Source: an uncultured Phocaeicola sp.
GTDB taxonomy: Bacteria > Bacteroidota > Bacteroidia > Bacteroidales > Bacteroidaceae
DNA: 64,000 bases
Direction: 5' to 3'
NCBI GenBank assembly: GCA_944320855.1
Contig: CALUJF010000001.1
Location: forward strand, 62,001 to 126,000
The notes below the pieces were generated by a model. The model worked only from the letters and a program-made list of their open reading frames with translations, was not told the DNA's origin and made no database searches. Made by a program: the position numbers and the translations under genes. Shown here in pieces: positions 38,114 through 48,300 of this stretch (position 1 is the stretch's first letter; every line of letters begins with the position of its first letter).

Positions 38114-39667
38114 TTATTCTTCTTTAAATAAAGGTAATACAATAATAAATTTAGTTCCGACATTCAGTTCACTTTCAGCACGGATGCTTCCATTGTGATC
38201 TGAAATAATCTTCTTCACATAGGCCAGTCCAAGACCGAATCCCTTCACATCGTGCAGGTTTCCGGTATGAACACGGTAGAACTTGTCAAATATCTTTTTC
38301 AAATTTTCTTTCTTTATTCCGATACCATTGTCCTCGACGGAGATATGCAATTTGTTAGCCTCGTTCCATGTTCTGACCTTAAGACTTATATCCACATCCG
38401 AGCGTTTGTATTTCACGGCATTGTCCAACAAGTTGAATATCACATTGGTGAAATGCATCTCATCCACAAATATGAACGGGTCCGTGGCATCAAGTTCAGC
38501 GTCAAGCGTACCATGACAACTTTCCACCTTCAACCTGAAAGTATTTATCACGCCGTTCACAAGTTCATTGGCATCAATTTTCTTTTTCTTCAGCGTAGCT
38601 TTCTGACGCTCGAACATCGACATCTGTAACACTTTCTCTACCTGGAAACGAAGACGTTTCGTTTCATCGTTTATCACTCCCGAAATATGCTTGAACATCA
38701 CAGGCGATTTACCTACAGCCGGGTCATTAAGCATCTGAGCCGCAAGCGATATAGTAGAAATCGGAGTCTTGAACTCGTGCGTCATATTGTTAATGAAGTC
38801 ATTCTTTATCTCCGTAAGTTTCTTCTGGCGGAATATTATATATATGGTAAATATAAAAGTAACCAGAAGAACCACCGTAAATATCAATGAAGGTATCATA
38901 AACTTCACTGAGCTGAAAATATAGTCATCCATCGTAGGGAAGAATATTTTCACATATCCCATTTTTGCCGGAGGGTCATTCTCAAACAGCAGTCTGGAAT
39001 ATATTTTCTCGCCGTCGTACACATAGTCAGAACAACGATAGACTTCCTTCCCATCCCTGTCTGTCACCGTAAAATGATAAGGCAGGTCCAAACCATTGTT
39101 CAGCAATTCCGACTTAATGAAATGGTCCAACTGCTTGAAGTTTATCCTATCCTTCAGCGGTTTGTCGCTCGCAGTATAAAGTATGTTATACACCACCTCA
39201 TCAAGCAACGCCCTCTGATAGACATATCTTTCCTTGATTATCTCCTGCAAGGTCCGCGATGTCTGCGGTATATTCTTACCGTTCGAGATTATAACTTTAG
39301 GCACATTTGCAGGCCTGTTGGTTATCGTCTTGAACTCAAAGGTAGAATACATGCTTCCATCGGGCGATGTTATGGTATACTGGTGATGCTGCATAATATC
39401 ACCGCTATTCTTACCTTTGTTCAAGTTAAACTGTTCAGCAAGACGGGCTGCCCTTTCAGTAGCTGCCACATCAGCCTCAAGATATTTCTTGGTTTCCACC
39501 AGTTCCAGATTGCGCATGGACTGAGCAAGACTGCGGTTTACATTCTCCTCGAATTGTCCACGGCGCATCTTTACCATCTCTTCTATATAACTTACCTGCA
39601 AATACAGCAGGCTAAGAAAAGACAGAGCCATAATGACTCCTAATATCCATATTGTTGACTTTTTCAT
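38114..39667 (-). CDS. rprX: Sensor histidine kinase RprX
   Basis: Two membrane segments (TIWILGVIMALSFLSLLYLQ near the start and SLIFTVVLLVTFIFTIYIIF near residue 275) enclose a periplasmic sensor of about 240 residues. Then come the phospho-acceptor His in FINNMTHEFKTPISTISLA and the HATPase boxes (NVIFNLLDNAVKYK; ISVEDNGIGIKKEN; KGFGLGLAYV). It is coupled to rprY by a 1-bp gap. RprXY of Bacteroides fragilis was described as a two-component pair that affects envelope and transport genes. The natural signal is not evident here. Confidence 0.93.
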   Translation of the reverse strand: MKKSTIWILGVIMALSFLSLLYLQVSYIEEMVKMRRGQFEENVNRSLAQSMRNLELVETKKYLEADVAATERAARLAEQFNLNKGKNSGDIMQHHQYTITSPDGSMYSTFEFKTITNRPANVPKVIISNGKNIPQTSRTLQEIIKERYVYQRALLDEVVYNILYTASDKPLKDRINFKQLDHFIKSELLNNGLDLPYHFTVTDRDGKEVYRCSDYVYDGEKIYSRLLFENDPPAKMGYVKIFFPTMDDYIFSSVKFMIPSLIFTVVLLVTFIFTIYIIFRQKKLTEIKNDFINNMTHEFKTPISTISLAAQMLNDPAVGKSPVMFKHISGVINDETKRLRFQVEKVLQMSMFERQKATLKKKKIDANELVNGVINTFRLKVESCHGTLDAELDATDPFIFVDEMHFTNVIFNLLDNAVKYKRSDVDISLKVRTWNEANKLHISVEDNGIGIKKENLKKIFDKFYRVHTGNLHDVKGFGLGLAYVKKIISDHNGSIRAESELNVGTKFIIVLPLFKEE

Positions 39668-39872
39668 GGTGACAAATTTAACAAGCTAATTAATATAATC
39701 ATCACCAATTAACATGTTTTACACGAGATTTTTTCGTATTTAACAATACACCTCAATTTTAATTAATAAAATCGCAAGTAAAAGCACTTACCATCTCGTC
39801 TACTTTACAAAAATAATATAACTTTAAATATATAACAACTAAAAGTGGCAAAAAGTTCACCGTAAGGCAATA

Positions 39873-39908
39873 AAAAAAAGCCACATTTTTAAGAAATGCG
39901 GCTTTTTT
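39873..39908 (-). terminator. Terminator after fusA2
   Basis: AAAAAAGCC-ACATTT pairs with AAATG-CGGCTTTTTT, 25 bp after the fusA2 stop. Confidence 0.85.
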
Positions 39909-39932
39909 ATGTATTAAAATATCAACTAACCT

Positions 39933-42092
39933 TTAATCTTCATTCTTTTCCTGTTCCTCAAATTCCTTCATCAGCTTATTCTGAACATCTGTTGGAACAA
40001 GTTCGTAGCTTGCAAACTTCATAATGAACGAAGCGCGTCCTCCGGTCAATGAGCTTAAAGCAGTAGAATAGTTGGACATTTCCTTCAAAGGAACTTTAGC
40101 TGCAAGTTTTTCGTATCCCTTTTCACTGCTCATACCCATAATCATACCGCGGCGTCCCTGCATATCGCTCATCACGTCACCAAGCTTATCGCTCGGAACG
40201 AATACTTCCACATCATAGATAGGTTCCAGAATCTTAGGACCTGCATTCTTGAATGCTTCGCTGAAGGCATTGCGTCCGGCAAGCATGAACGAGATTTCAT
40301 TTGAATCAACCGGGTGCATCTTTCCGTCGTATACGATAACACGTACATCGCGTGCATACGAACCTGTAAGAGGTCCCTGCTCCATACGGCTCATGATACC
40401 TTTAAGGATGGCAGGCATAAATCTTGTATCAATGGCACCACCAACAACACTGTTAATGAATACCAGCTTACCGCCCCATTCCAAATCAACGGTTTCAGTT
40501 CCTTTGACATTAATCTTGAATTCCTGACCGTTGAATTTATAGACTTCTGGAGTTGGCATACCTTCATAATAAGGTTCAACTATGAGATGAACTTCACCGA
40601 ACTGACCGGCACCACCAGACTGTTTCTTGTGTCTGTAATCAGCACGAGCAGCCTTAGTAATTGTTTCTCTGTAAGGAATCTTAGGTTCAAGGAACTGAAC
40701 AGCCAGTTTTTCATTGTTTTCAAGTCTCCACTTCAGTGTACGTAAATGGAACTCACCTTGTCCGTGAACAAGAATCTGCTTCAATTCTTTAGACTGTTCA
40801 ACAACCCATGTCGGATCTTCTTCACGCATACGGTTAAGGATAGCCATCATCTTTTCTGTATCAGCCTCGTTTTCAGGTTTGATAGCCCTTGTATATTTAG
40901 GATTAGGATATTTGATGAAATTGAATCTGTTTTCGCAATCCTTGCTGTTCAGTGTATTTCCTGTTTTTACATCTTTAAGCTTAACAGTACAACCGATATC
41001 ACCAGCTCTCAGTTCTTCCACCTTTTCACGGTTTGCACCGGCACAAACATAAAGCTGAGCCATACGTTCCTTAGAGCCGCGGTCTGCATTATTCAGGTCG
41101 TCACCTTCGTGAACCACACCACTCATAACCTTGAAGTACTGAACATCGCCGATATGAGGTTCAACCGCAGTCTTGAAGAAATAAAGTGAAGTAGGAGCAT
41201 CTGCCACAGGAGGAACAGGAACACCGCGTGTATTGTGCACCACAGGCATTTCATCAACGAAAGGCACTACGTTACCAAGGAACTCCATCAGTCGGCGAAC
41301 ACCCATGTCTTTACCTGCACATACGCAGAACACAGGGAACATACCTCTTGCAGCCAATCCCTTGCGGATACCTTCACGCATTTCGTCTTCTGTGAGCGAT
41401 TCAGATTCGAAGAATTTCTCCATAAGAGTTTCATCATGTTCGGCAGCAGCCTCAACAAGCCTCTTATGCCATTCCATAGCCTTTTCCATTTCTTCAGCCG
41501 GAACAGGTTCGATAGTAGGAGCACCACCTTCAGGTCCCCACGAATATTTTTTCATTAAAAGTACATCAATCAACGAATTGAAGTCCGGACCTGTACTGAT
41601 AGGATACTGAACCGGAACAACTTTAGAACCATAATTCTCAGTCAACTGTTCGAGCACTTTATCAAAATCGCAGTTAGGCGAGTCAAGCTGATTAACGAGG
41701 AATATAACCGGTTTACCCAACTTTTCAGTGTAACGGAAGTGATTCTGAGTACCTACTTCAGGCCCATACTGACCGTTAAGAAGCAACACGGCTGTATCTG
41801 TTACGTTTAGCGCAGTCATTGCAGCTCCCACGAAATCATCACTACCCGGACAGTCAATGATATTTAGTTTCTTACCATTCCACTCCACATGATAAACGGT
41901 AGAGAATACAGAGTAACCATACTCCTGCTCTACCGGGAAATAATCGCTGACAGTATTCTTGGCAGTAATTCTGCCGCGACGTTTTATAATACCACTCTCA
42001 AAGAGCAACGCTTCAGTGAGGGTGGTTTTACCTGAGCCATCATTGCCAAGAAGTGCAATGTTTTTGATTTCGTTAGTCTGATATACTTTCAT
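39933..42092 (-). CDS. fusA2: EF-G paralogue (EF-G2) with altered GTPase motifs
   Basis: The 719-residue protein has all five EF-G domains. The P-loop is GNDGSGKT (16-23), but the G3 motif, normally DTPGHVDF, is DCPGSDDF (80-87), so the catalytic His is Ser84. The G4 motif NKxD is NQLD (134-137). Domains III-V look normal (HKKQSGGAGQFGEVHLIVEP; DSNEISFMLAGRNAFSEAF). Bacteroides thetaiotaomicron has been reported to carry an EF-G2 that translocates ribosomes without GTP hydrolysis and is strongly induced by the regulator Cur in carbon limitation; this gene fits that type. It is a single-gene unit with its own promoter-like site and terminator, not in an rps operon as fusA would be. Confidence 0.92.
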   Translation of the reverse strand: MKVYQTNEIKNIALLGNDGSGKTTLTEALLFESGIIKRRGRITAKNTVSDYFPVEQEYGYSVFSTVYHVEWNGKKLNIIDCPGSDDFVGAAMTALNVTDTAVLLLNGQYGPEVGTQNHFRYTEKLGKPVIFLVNQLDSPNCDFDKVLEQLTENYGSKVVPVQYPISTGPDFNSLIDVLLMKKYSWGPEGGAPTIEPVPAEEMEKAMEWHKRLVEAAAEHDETLMEKFFESESLTEDEMREGIRKGLAARGMFPVFCVCAGKDMGVRRLMEFLGNVVPFVDEMPVVHNTRGVPVPPVADAPTSLYFFKTAVEPHIGDVQYFKVMSGVVHEGDDLNNADRGSKERMAQLYVCAGANREKVEELRAGDIGCTVKLKDVKTGNTLNSKDCENRFNFIKYPNPKYTRAIKPENEADTEKMMAILNRMREEDPTWVVEQSKELKQILVHGQGEFHLRTLKWRLENNEKLAVQFLEPKIPYRETITKAARADYRHKKQSGGAGQFGEVHLIVEPYYEGMPTPEVYKFNGQEFKINVKGTETVDLEWGGKLVFINSVVGGAIDTRFMPAILKGIMSRMEQGPLTGSYARDVRVIVYDGKMHPVDSNEISFMLAGRNAFSEAFKNAGPKILEPIYDVEVFVPSDKLGDVMSDMQGRRGMIMGMSSEKGYEKLAAKVPLKEMSNYSTALSSLTGGRASFIMKFASYELVPTDVQNKLMKEFEEQEKNED

Positions 42093-42157
42093 GGTATTCT
42101 AAATTAAATAATTAATAAATGATGGATATGCGTTTCATATCTCATTTTTAAGTTGGC

Positions 42158-42188
42158 GCAAAATAGAAATTAATGTTCAGAAATCCAA
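42158..42188 (-). promoter_or_regulatory. Probable fusA2 promoter
   Basis: On the minus strand TTG (42188-42186) is followed after 20 bases by TATTTTGC (42165-42158), one base short of the TAnnTTTGC pattern. The weak -7 match would fit a promoter needing an activator. It lies in the 375-bp gap 42093-42467, which otherwise holds the two hairpins noted separately. Confidence 0.45.
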
Positions 42189-42314
42189 CTGTTACATTCG
42201 TGTTACTAAACTATGTTTTCCGACACATTGTGTAATATAATGCTTTAAATCACACGGTTAGAAAGATTTTTGCCCTATAATATATGCAAGAAAAAGAATA
42301 CCAGTAAAAACATA

Positions 42315-42358
42315 AAGCAAACAGCATCCCTAAATTATTTCAGGAATACTGTTTGCTT
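42315..42358 (-). terminator. Second hairpin downstream of the phosphoesterase gene
   Basis: AAGCAAACAG (42315-42324) pairs with CTGTTTGCTT (42349-42358), with further C-C/G-G pairing inside. On the minus strand TTATGTTTTT follows. Confidence 0.55.
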
Positions 42359-42387
42359 CAATTTGGCAGCATAAAAACGCCCAAAAT

Positions 42388-42452
42388 AAAACGTGGAATC
42401 GTTTTGATTAAAACTTGCCCGCGTTTAGAATCAAACTTGCCCACGTTTTTTT
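42388..42452 (-). terminator. Hairpin element after the phosphoesterase gene
   Basis: AAAACGTGG (42388-42396) pairs with CCCACGTTTT (42440-42449), and TTTGATT (42403-42409) pairs with AATCAAA (42429-42435). It lies 16 bp after the phosphoesterase stop and has T-runs, so it acts as a terminator. Its layout recalls the element at 23434-23490. Confidence 0.65.
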
Positions 42453-42467
42453 AAGGCCTCCGGAATG

Positions 42468-43868
42468 CTATAAAATCACTTCTTCCGTGTATGTATTTCC
42501 AAAACAGTCGACAACCTCTATTTTTATCTTTTTTGCCGTTGAAGAAGGTATTGCAGAGAAATAATGATTGGTTCTTGCCGGTTCATAGTCCGCAACCGCT
42601 CTTCTACCATTCAAATGAGCCAAATAGTCAGGGTCGTAAGAATAGAATTGCTCCATATCCCCCATTAGCTTACCATCCTGATACCATCTTACACGCCAGC
42701 TAATATCCCAGTTCCATACTTTTACGACTATCGCATCCGGACGTTCCATTACACTACCCTTCGGATAAGTTTTAAACTGCCATGAAGCATCCTTTCCGGT
42801 AGCTTTATAATACCATGATATTTTATTTTTATCTCCCTTAAAAACCTGATATCCGTTAGGAGAGCCATCACTACCAGTATCTCCGCTCCACCATGTTCCA
42901 CAAACAGCTCCTAAATTATGCTCTGTAATACCCGCTCCAATATCTGTATTGGAGTTACGGTGATAATGACCGGAAATAATAGTCGATTGAAACTTATTCA
43001 TCAACATTTTCTTCAGATTCTCACCTCCATCAATAAGCGGACGCTCCGGAGAAGGTTTCATCGGTGCATGCATTGCTATGACAAGCTGTTTATCCTGTTG
43101 AAGGACACAGTTCAGCAACAACTCCAGCCACTTCATCTGGTCCTCTATTTCCAATGTCGCCTTATACCTTTTATTGCCATAGTAATCAATATTGTTCAGA
43201 ACGATATAATAAACATCACCTAACTGTACGGCATAATATAACGGCCCAAACTCCTTTTTATAAATATGTGCGTAATCCGCACCAGGAGCCACAGACATAT
43301 ACTTGTCAAAGTCGTGATTTCCTATAACAGGATAAACAGGAAATCCCAACTGTTTTGCAAATTCCTTATACGATGCATTATGTATATACACATCCCATGA
43401 GATATCTCCCAGCACTATACCTGCAGCCTGCACACCCGGATGCTGTGATACTGTTTCTTTTATATCGGGCAATGTTTCCGAAAAAAGCCGCTTCACATCC
43501 GCTTCAGTATCAAGCTGAGTATCTGCCATTGTAATCATGACAAACCTGTCAGAATCCCCCTGCATTTTCTTCAGTGAAAAATCATATTGCTTCTTTGACT
43601 GTTCCACCGGCTGAAAAAACTGAGGTACACCAGTGCTGAAATCTGCAACATACCCTTTGGGTGTAAGCAAGTAAACAAATTCAGCCTTTTCATTGAGGTC
43701 TATTTTGTAGTTACCGTTTTTATCTGTCACCGAAAAAGAATATCCGTCAGTGACAATAACTTCACTCAATGCTTTTCCTTCTCCCTTTACTGTTCCTTTT
43801 ATAATACCCGCCTGAACGGTAGCACACAGGCCAAAGGCCAGTGCGCACATTGCTATTTTGAATTTCAT
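42468..43868 (-). CDS. Secreted calcineurin-like phosphoesterase
   Basis: The start at 43868 places the signal peptide (KFKIAMCALAFGLCATVQAG) at the N-terminus and falls 2 bp after the SusD stop. An N-terminal regulatory beta-sandwich (IIKGTVKGEGKALSEVIVTDG) precedes the metallophosphoesterase core with its metal ligands: MADTQLD, LGDISWD, VIGNHDFD, AMHAPMKPS and SGHYHRN. A C-terminal beta domain completes the MetallophosN-core-C pattern. It should hydrolyse a phosphomonoester or diester in the periplasm. Co-transcription with a SusC/SusD pair suggests it acts on the imported ligand, but the substrate is unknown. Confidence 0.9.
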   Translation of the reverse strand: MKFKIAMCALAFGLCATVQAGIIKGTVKGEGKALSEVIVTDGYSFSVTDKNGNYKIDLNEKAEFVYLLTPKGYVADFSTGVPQFFQPVEQSKKQYDFSLKKMQGDSDRFVMITMADTQLDTEADVKRLFSETLPDIKETVSQHPGVQAAGIVLGDISWDVYIHNASYKEFAKQLGFPVYPVIGNHDFDKYMSVAPGADYAHIYKKEFGPLYYAVQLGDVYYIVLNNIDYYGNKRYKATLEIEDQMKWLELLLNCVLQQDKQLVIAMHAPMKPSPERPLIDGGENLKKMLMNKFQSTIISGHYHRNSNTDIGAGITEHNLGAVCGTWWSGDTGSDGSPNGYQVFKGDKNKISWYYKATGKDASWQFKTYPKGSVMERPDAIVVKVWNWDISWRVRWYQDGKLMGDMEQFYSYDPDYLAHLNGRRAVADYEPARTNHYFSAIPSSTAKKIKIEVVDCFGNTYTEEVIL

Positions 43869-43870
43869 AT

Positions 43871-45325
43871 TTATTTTTCCCACCAAAGTTTTGTATTAAT
43901 ATTATCCTCACCTCCATGTTTTTCTATCGCAGCCTTATAATTAGCTGTATTCAGAGCCTGTTCATCCTCCGGATAATAGAAGCGTGAAGGAATTTCACCC
44001 GGTGCCGACGGATTACGATTATCACGAAGTGCATTCTGCTCAGGCAAGCCTGTACGCAGGAATTCAAACCATGCCTCGTATCCCACCATGAAAAGCGACA
44101 TCCATTTCTGGAGCATAATTTGATTTATGGCCTTATCATTATCAAATGCAATATCTGGTTTTAAAAGATAGGCAGCAGCATCGCCTTCTTTACCGTAATA
44201 CTCGAATGACAATGTAACACCTTCATTATATAACTGTTCTGCGTCGCCGGAAGCGTATTCCTTTACAACTGCCTCAGCCTGCAAGAATTTAACTTCCGAA
44301 CAGTTCATCAAAACTGCACTACATCCATCAGGTGTATTTCTATAGTATGCACCCAACATTGAGACATCTTCAGGTGAGTATCCTATTTCAGTAAGTGTTG
44401 TAGAAGAGCATCCGGAAGGTATTCCTTTGTATTCCTTGTCAGCTGAATTCTGGCTATTAGTTGTTGGTGCGAACCAGACAGTCACTCTTGAATCTTGATA
44501 AGTATTCCACATATTCTCCATTTCATAACTCATACGGGTATATTCGAAATTACCGGCACGCATATCGTATATAGGGCATTTATTAGGACTTCCAGCAAGG
44601 AATGGAAGCAACATATTGTCATCATTTGTTTCCATCAATGGCAAAGCCATTACAGAAGCTACTTCTGCCGAAACATCAACACGATTTGAAATACGGATTA
44701 AATAACGCAGACGAAGTGAGTTTGCCAATTTTCTCCACTTATCTCTGTCACCGCCATATACTATATCAGAAGATAAAACATCCGTATTCTCCTCCAGAAG
44801 CTTGTCTGCCTGTTTAAGCAAGTCCAATATACCTCCTTCAGCAGTATATATATCTTCCTGAGAATCATACGCAGGAGTTATATTTTCCGCTCCGAGAGTA
44901 GCCTCAAAGTATGGAACATCGCCCCACATGTCTGTTATCTGCGCAATTACATATGCTTTCAGGATATACGCTATACCTTTATAAGAAGGCTGATTATCTC
45001 TTTCGGAGATACGAATCATTTCCTGAATACTGTTAAGATGCAAATAATACTGACTCCAAAGACCTTCATTAGTACCAAATGCATATTGTTCAACTTCATT
45101 ATAGTTTGTTCTGGCTATATGATGAGCCAGTCCGGGTCCGTCACTGTAGTTGAACTGTGTTTGTACAATATTGCGCAATAGTGGAGTCAACAGCAAATCC
45201 GCTGTCGCAGTAGTCGGATTGTTTGGGTCCGTATTAATACTGTCAAAATCGGAAGTACATGCCACAGTACATGCTGTAAGGCATACAAACAAACCTGCTT
45301 TAAGTGTATATATAAATCGTTTCAT
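43871..45325 (-). CDS. SusD-like nutrient-binding lipoprotein (SusD_2 type)
   Basis: The lipobox is TVACTSDFDSINTDPN, whose DPN start is typical of the SusD_2 subgroup, which differs from the RagB-type SusD of the xylan operon. Helices for the SusC contact (YLHLNSIQEMI; AYVIAQITDMWGDVPY) and the C-terminal MLQKWMSLFMVGYEAWFEFLRTG (read in parts) are present. It binds the ligand over the SusC channel. The gene sits 14 bp after SusC and 2 bp before the phosphoesterase gene. Confidence 0.92.
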   Translation of the reverse strand: MKRFIYTLKAGLFVCLTACTVACTSDFDSINTDPNNPTTATADLLLTPLLRNIVQTQFNYSDGPGLAHHIARTNYNEVEQYAFGTNEGLWSQYYLHLNSIQEMIRISERDNQPSYKGIAYILKAYVIAQITDMWGDVPYFEATLGAENITPAYDSQEDIYTAEGGILDLLKQADKLLEENTDVLSSDIVYGGDRDKWRKLANSLRLRYLIRISNRVDVSAEVASVMALPLMETNDDNMLLPFLAGSPNKCPIYDMRAGNFEYTRMSYEMENMWNTYQDSRVTVWFAPTTNSQNSADKEYKGIPSGCSSTTLTEIGYSPEDVSMLGAYYRNTPDGCSAVLMNCSEVKFLQAEAVVKEYASGDAEQLYNEGVTLSFEYYGKEGDAAAYLLKPDIAFDNDKAINQIMLQKWMSLFMVGYEAWFEFLRTGLPEQNALRDNRNPSAPGEIPSRFYYPEDEQALNTANYKAAIEKHGGEDNINTKLWWEK

Positions 45326-45339
45326 AGATTCTTCTTATT

Positions 45340-48300
45340 TTAAAATATGATATTTACATTAAAACCAAAACTTCTTGTCGAAGGGTATGACATTTCTTCA
45401 ACCCCAGGAGTAGCACTTGCACCCTCGTATGTTATTGCCTCCGGATCTACATAATCCTGGTCTTTTGTCCACATAAACAGGTTACGGGCCACAAACGACA
45501 ATCCTATGTTTTTAATTGGAGTCTTGGTAAACCATTTTGTAGGGAACTGATATCCGAGTTTTACTTCACGCAGTTTTACATAAGTCGCACTGAAAGTAGA
45601 TTGGGTTTCATGATAACGTCTGTACAGATTACGATAGTAATCGCGAGGGCTCAACTGAATAGTGTTCTTAACATAATCTCCCTTTTCTTCATCCCATATC
45701 ACTCCATCTATAACCATATCTTCGGGATTACGGTTTTCTGTTCTATCCAGTACACCGGATTCCATACCCATACCAAATGTTCTTGACACGAATACACCAC
45801 CCTGATGCCAGTCAATCAAGAAATCCAAAGAGAAGTTCTTGTAAGTGAATTTGTTATAGAATCCCATTATGAAGTCCGGATTGTAGTTACCTAATTTCAC
45901 AAGAGTAGGATCGGCTACTGGCAAACCTGTTGCATCAACTATAATCTCTCCTTCTTCTGTACGTTTGAATCCTGTTCCATACAGATTACCCATAGGCTCA
46001 CCCTCTTTTGCTATAGCATATACTCTTGCATCCTGGTCAGAATAAATGGCAGCCCATGAATAAACATACTGGTCATACTCATCGCTGATTTCTTCCACGC
46101 GGCTCTTGTTCATAGAGAAGTTGATTGTACCATCCCACTGGAAACCTGTCTTGGTTTTAACCGGTGTATAAGATAATGTAGCTTCAAAACCATAGTTTCT
46201 TATGGCACCTGCATTAATATATCTTGTATCATATCCGGAAGTGGAAGATATAGGAATCTGCACAATCTGATTTTTGTTGAGAGTATTGTAATAAGTAAAG
46301 TCCAATCCCAATCTGTTGTCGAACATACGGAAATCAGTACCTACTTCATATGACTGCATTCTTTCCGGTTTCAAATCGTTGTTAGACAATGTGGACGGCA
46401 TTGTAACACCCGACTGAGAGCCATAAGGGTCGCTATATGAATAAGTATTTTCAAGACGATATGGTTCAGTATCGCTACCCACTTCTGCGTAACCGCCTCT
46501 CAATGACCAGTAGGTTATATTATCCGGCATCTCAAAAATATCGCTCAAAACAGCACTGGCCGAAACTGAAGGATAGAAGTAAGAATTGTTACCCGAACCA
46601 TCCGAACGTGTAAGAGCACTTGACCAGTCATTACGTGCAGTAACATTCAGGAATAGATAGTCACGATATGAAAGCTGACCTGTAAACAGCACACTGTTTA
46701 TACGTTTCTTTGAATCTTTCTGTACAACAGATACATTGGAAGATGCATTTCCCAGATTATAGACTCCAGGGATAGAAAGCCCGTTGGCAAAAGCATAATC
46801 ATATATATTTTCCTGTACCATGGAGTTTGCTCCGACTGTAGCATCGACTCTCCATATTTCATTGAATGTCTGGTTCCACTGTAACAGCACGTCTGTATTC
46901 CATTCAGAGAAGAACACATTCTCGCGTTTGTATGCCCCAGTTGGGAAATTCTTGGTACTGTAAGCACGCTTACTTTGACGAAGATCGTGGAAGAAATCTA
47001 TACCAGAACGGGCAGTCAGTTTCAGATTTGGCAAGAAATCGTAATTCAACATTACATTACCGAACATACGGTTCTTGTCATATCCGTTAGTATTTTCATA
47101 CATCGTAAAGAAAGGGTTATCGTTCCATCCGGAATTAAAATGAAACTGTTTTGTTCCTTCATATCCTTTCTGCCAATAATCGCGTAAACTGTCTATATTT
47201 ACCTGACGGCCAAACCATGTAAACGTGTACATTGGGTTCTCTGTACCATATCCCATACTCGGACGGTTGCTGCTTGCCGCATTCATATAGGTGACACTGG
47301 TCTTTGCCGAGAATTTGTCGGTAAAGTTATAACCGGCATTGATACTTACAGTGTTTCTTCGCAAGTCAACATTAGGCAGAACACCTTTACTATACAGGTT
47401 TGTATAAGAGATTCTTATATCTCCTTTGTCATTGCTTGCACTCAATGCAATGTTGTTATTGTAAGTAATACCTGTCTCGAAAAAGTCTTTAACATTGTCC
47501 GGATGAGCTATAAGAGGGGTTCCCTGAATAGCAGCTCCATTACGTGCCACTACATCACCACCTCTGTAGACCTGTCCATCGGCTCCTATAGACGGTGAGT
47601 CAAACTGTGGAACAAGACTTCCGTCAAGCGGACGTCCCCAGCTCATATCCTGATGATCCTGAGTACCGTGACCGTTGTTACCATCCCAATATTCGAACTC
47701 GCCATCAAGTCCCTGGCTATAGCTGTTCTGATACTTAGGCAAGCGTGATACCTGTTCGAAGGTAGTTGTAGAGTTAACTGCAATCTGGAATTTGTTTTTT
47801 GTTTTTCCTGATTTTGTTGTTATCAGTACTACACCGTTTGCAGCTCTCGAACCATAAAGAGCCGCTGCATTTGCCCCTTTCAGAACCGAGATACTTTCAA
47901 TATCATCTGCATTCAATTCTCCGGCTCCGTTTCCATAATCTATTTCCTGTGGAGTTCCTGAAAGATTTGAATAAATATTATTGTTAATAGGCACTCCGTC
48001 CACAACATACAGAGGCTGGTTATTGTTTGACAATGAAGATTCACCACGAATTACAACTCTTGTAGATGATCCGGCTCCGGAATTACCAGAAATAATCTGT
48101 ACACCGGAAACTTTACCGGCAAGTTTATTTAACACATTGGCATCATTACCTACGTTCATGTTGTCACCTTCCACTACCTGCTGGGCATATCCGAGTGACT
48201 TTTTATCTCTTTTAATACCCAATGCAGTAACAACTACCTCATCAAGAGCCTGTACGTCTTCATGCAGAATAACAGAAACAGGAGCACCTCCTTTCAGATG

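Noticed and set aside
42189-42205. TGTTAC repeated before fusA2, similar to the xylan nonamer
   Set aside because: The copies are 11 bp apart rather than 21 and incomplete, and fusA2 has no functional link to xylan use.
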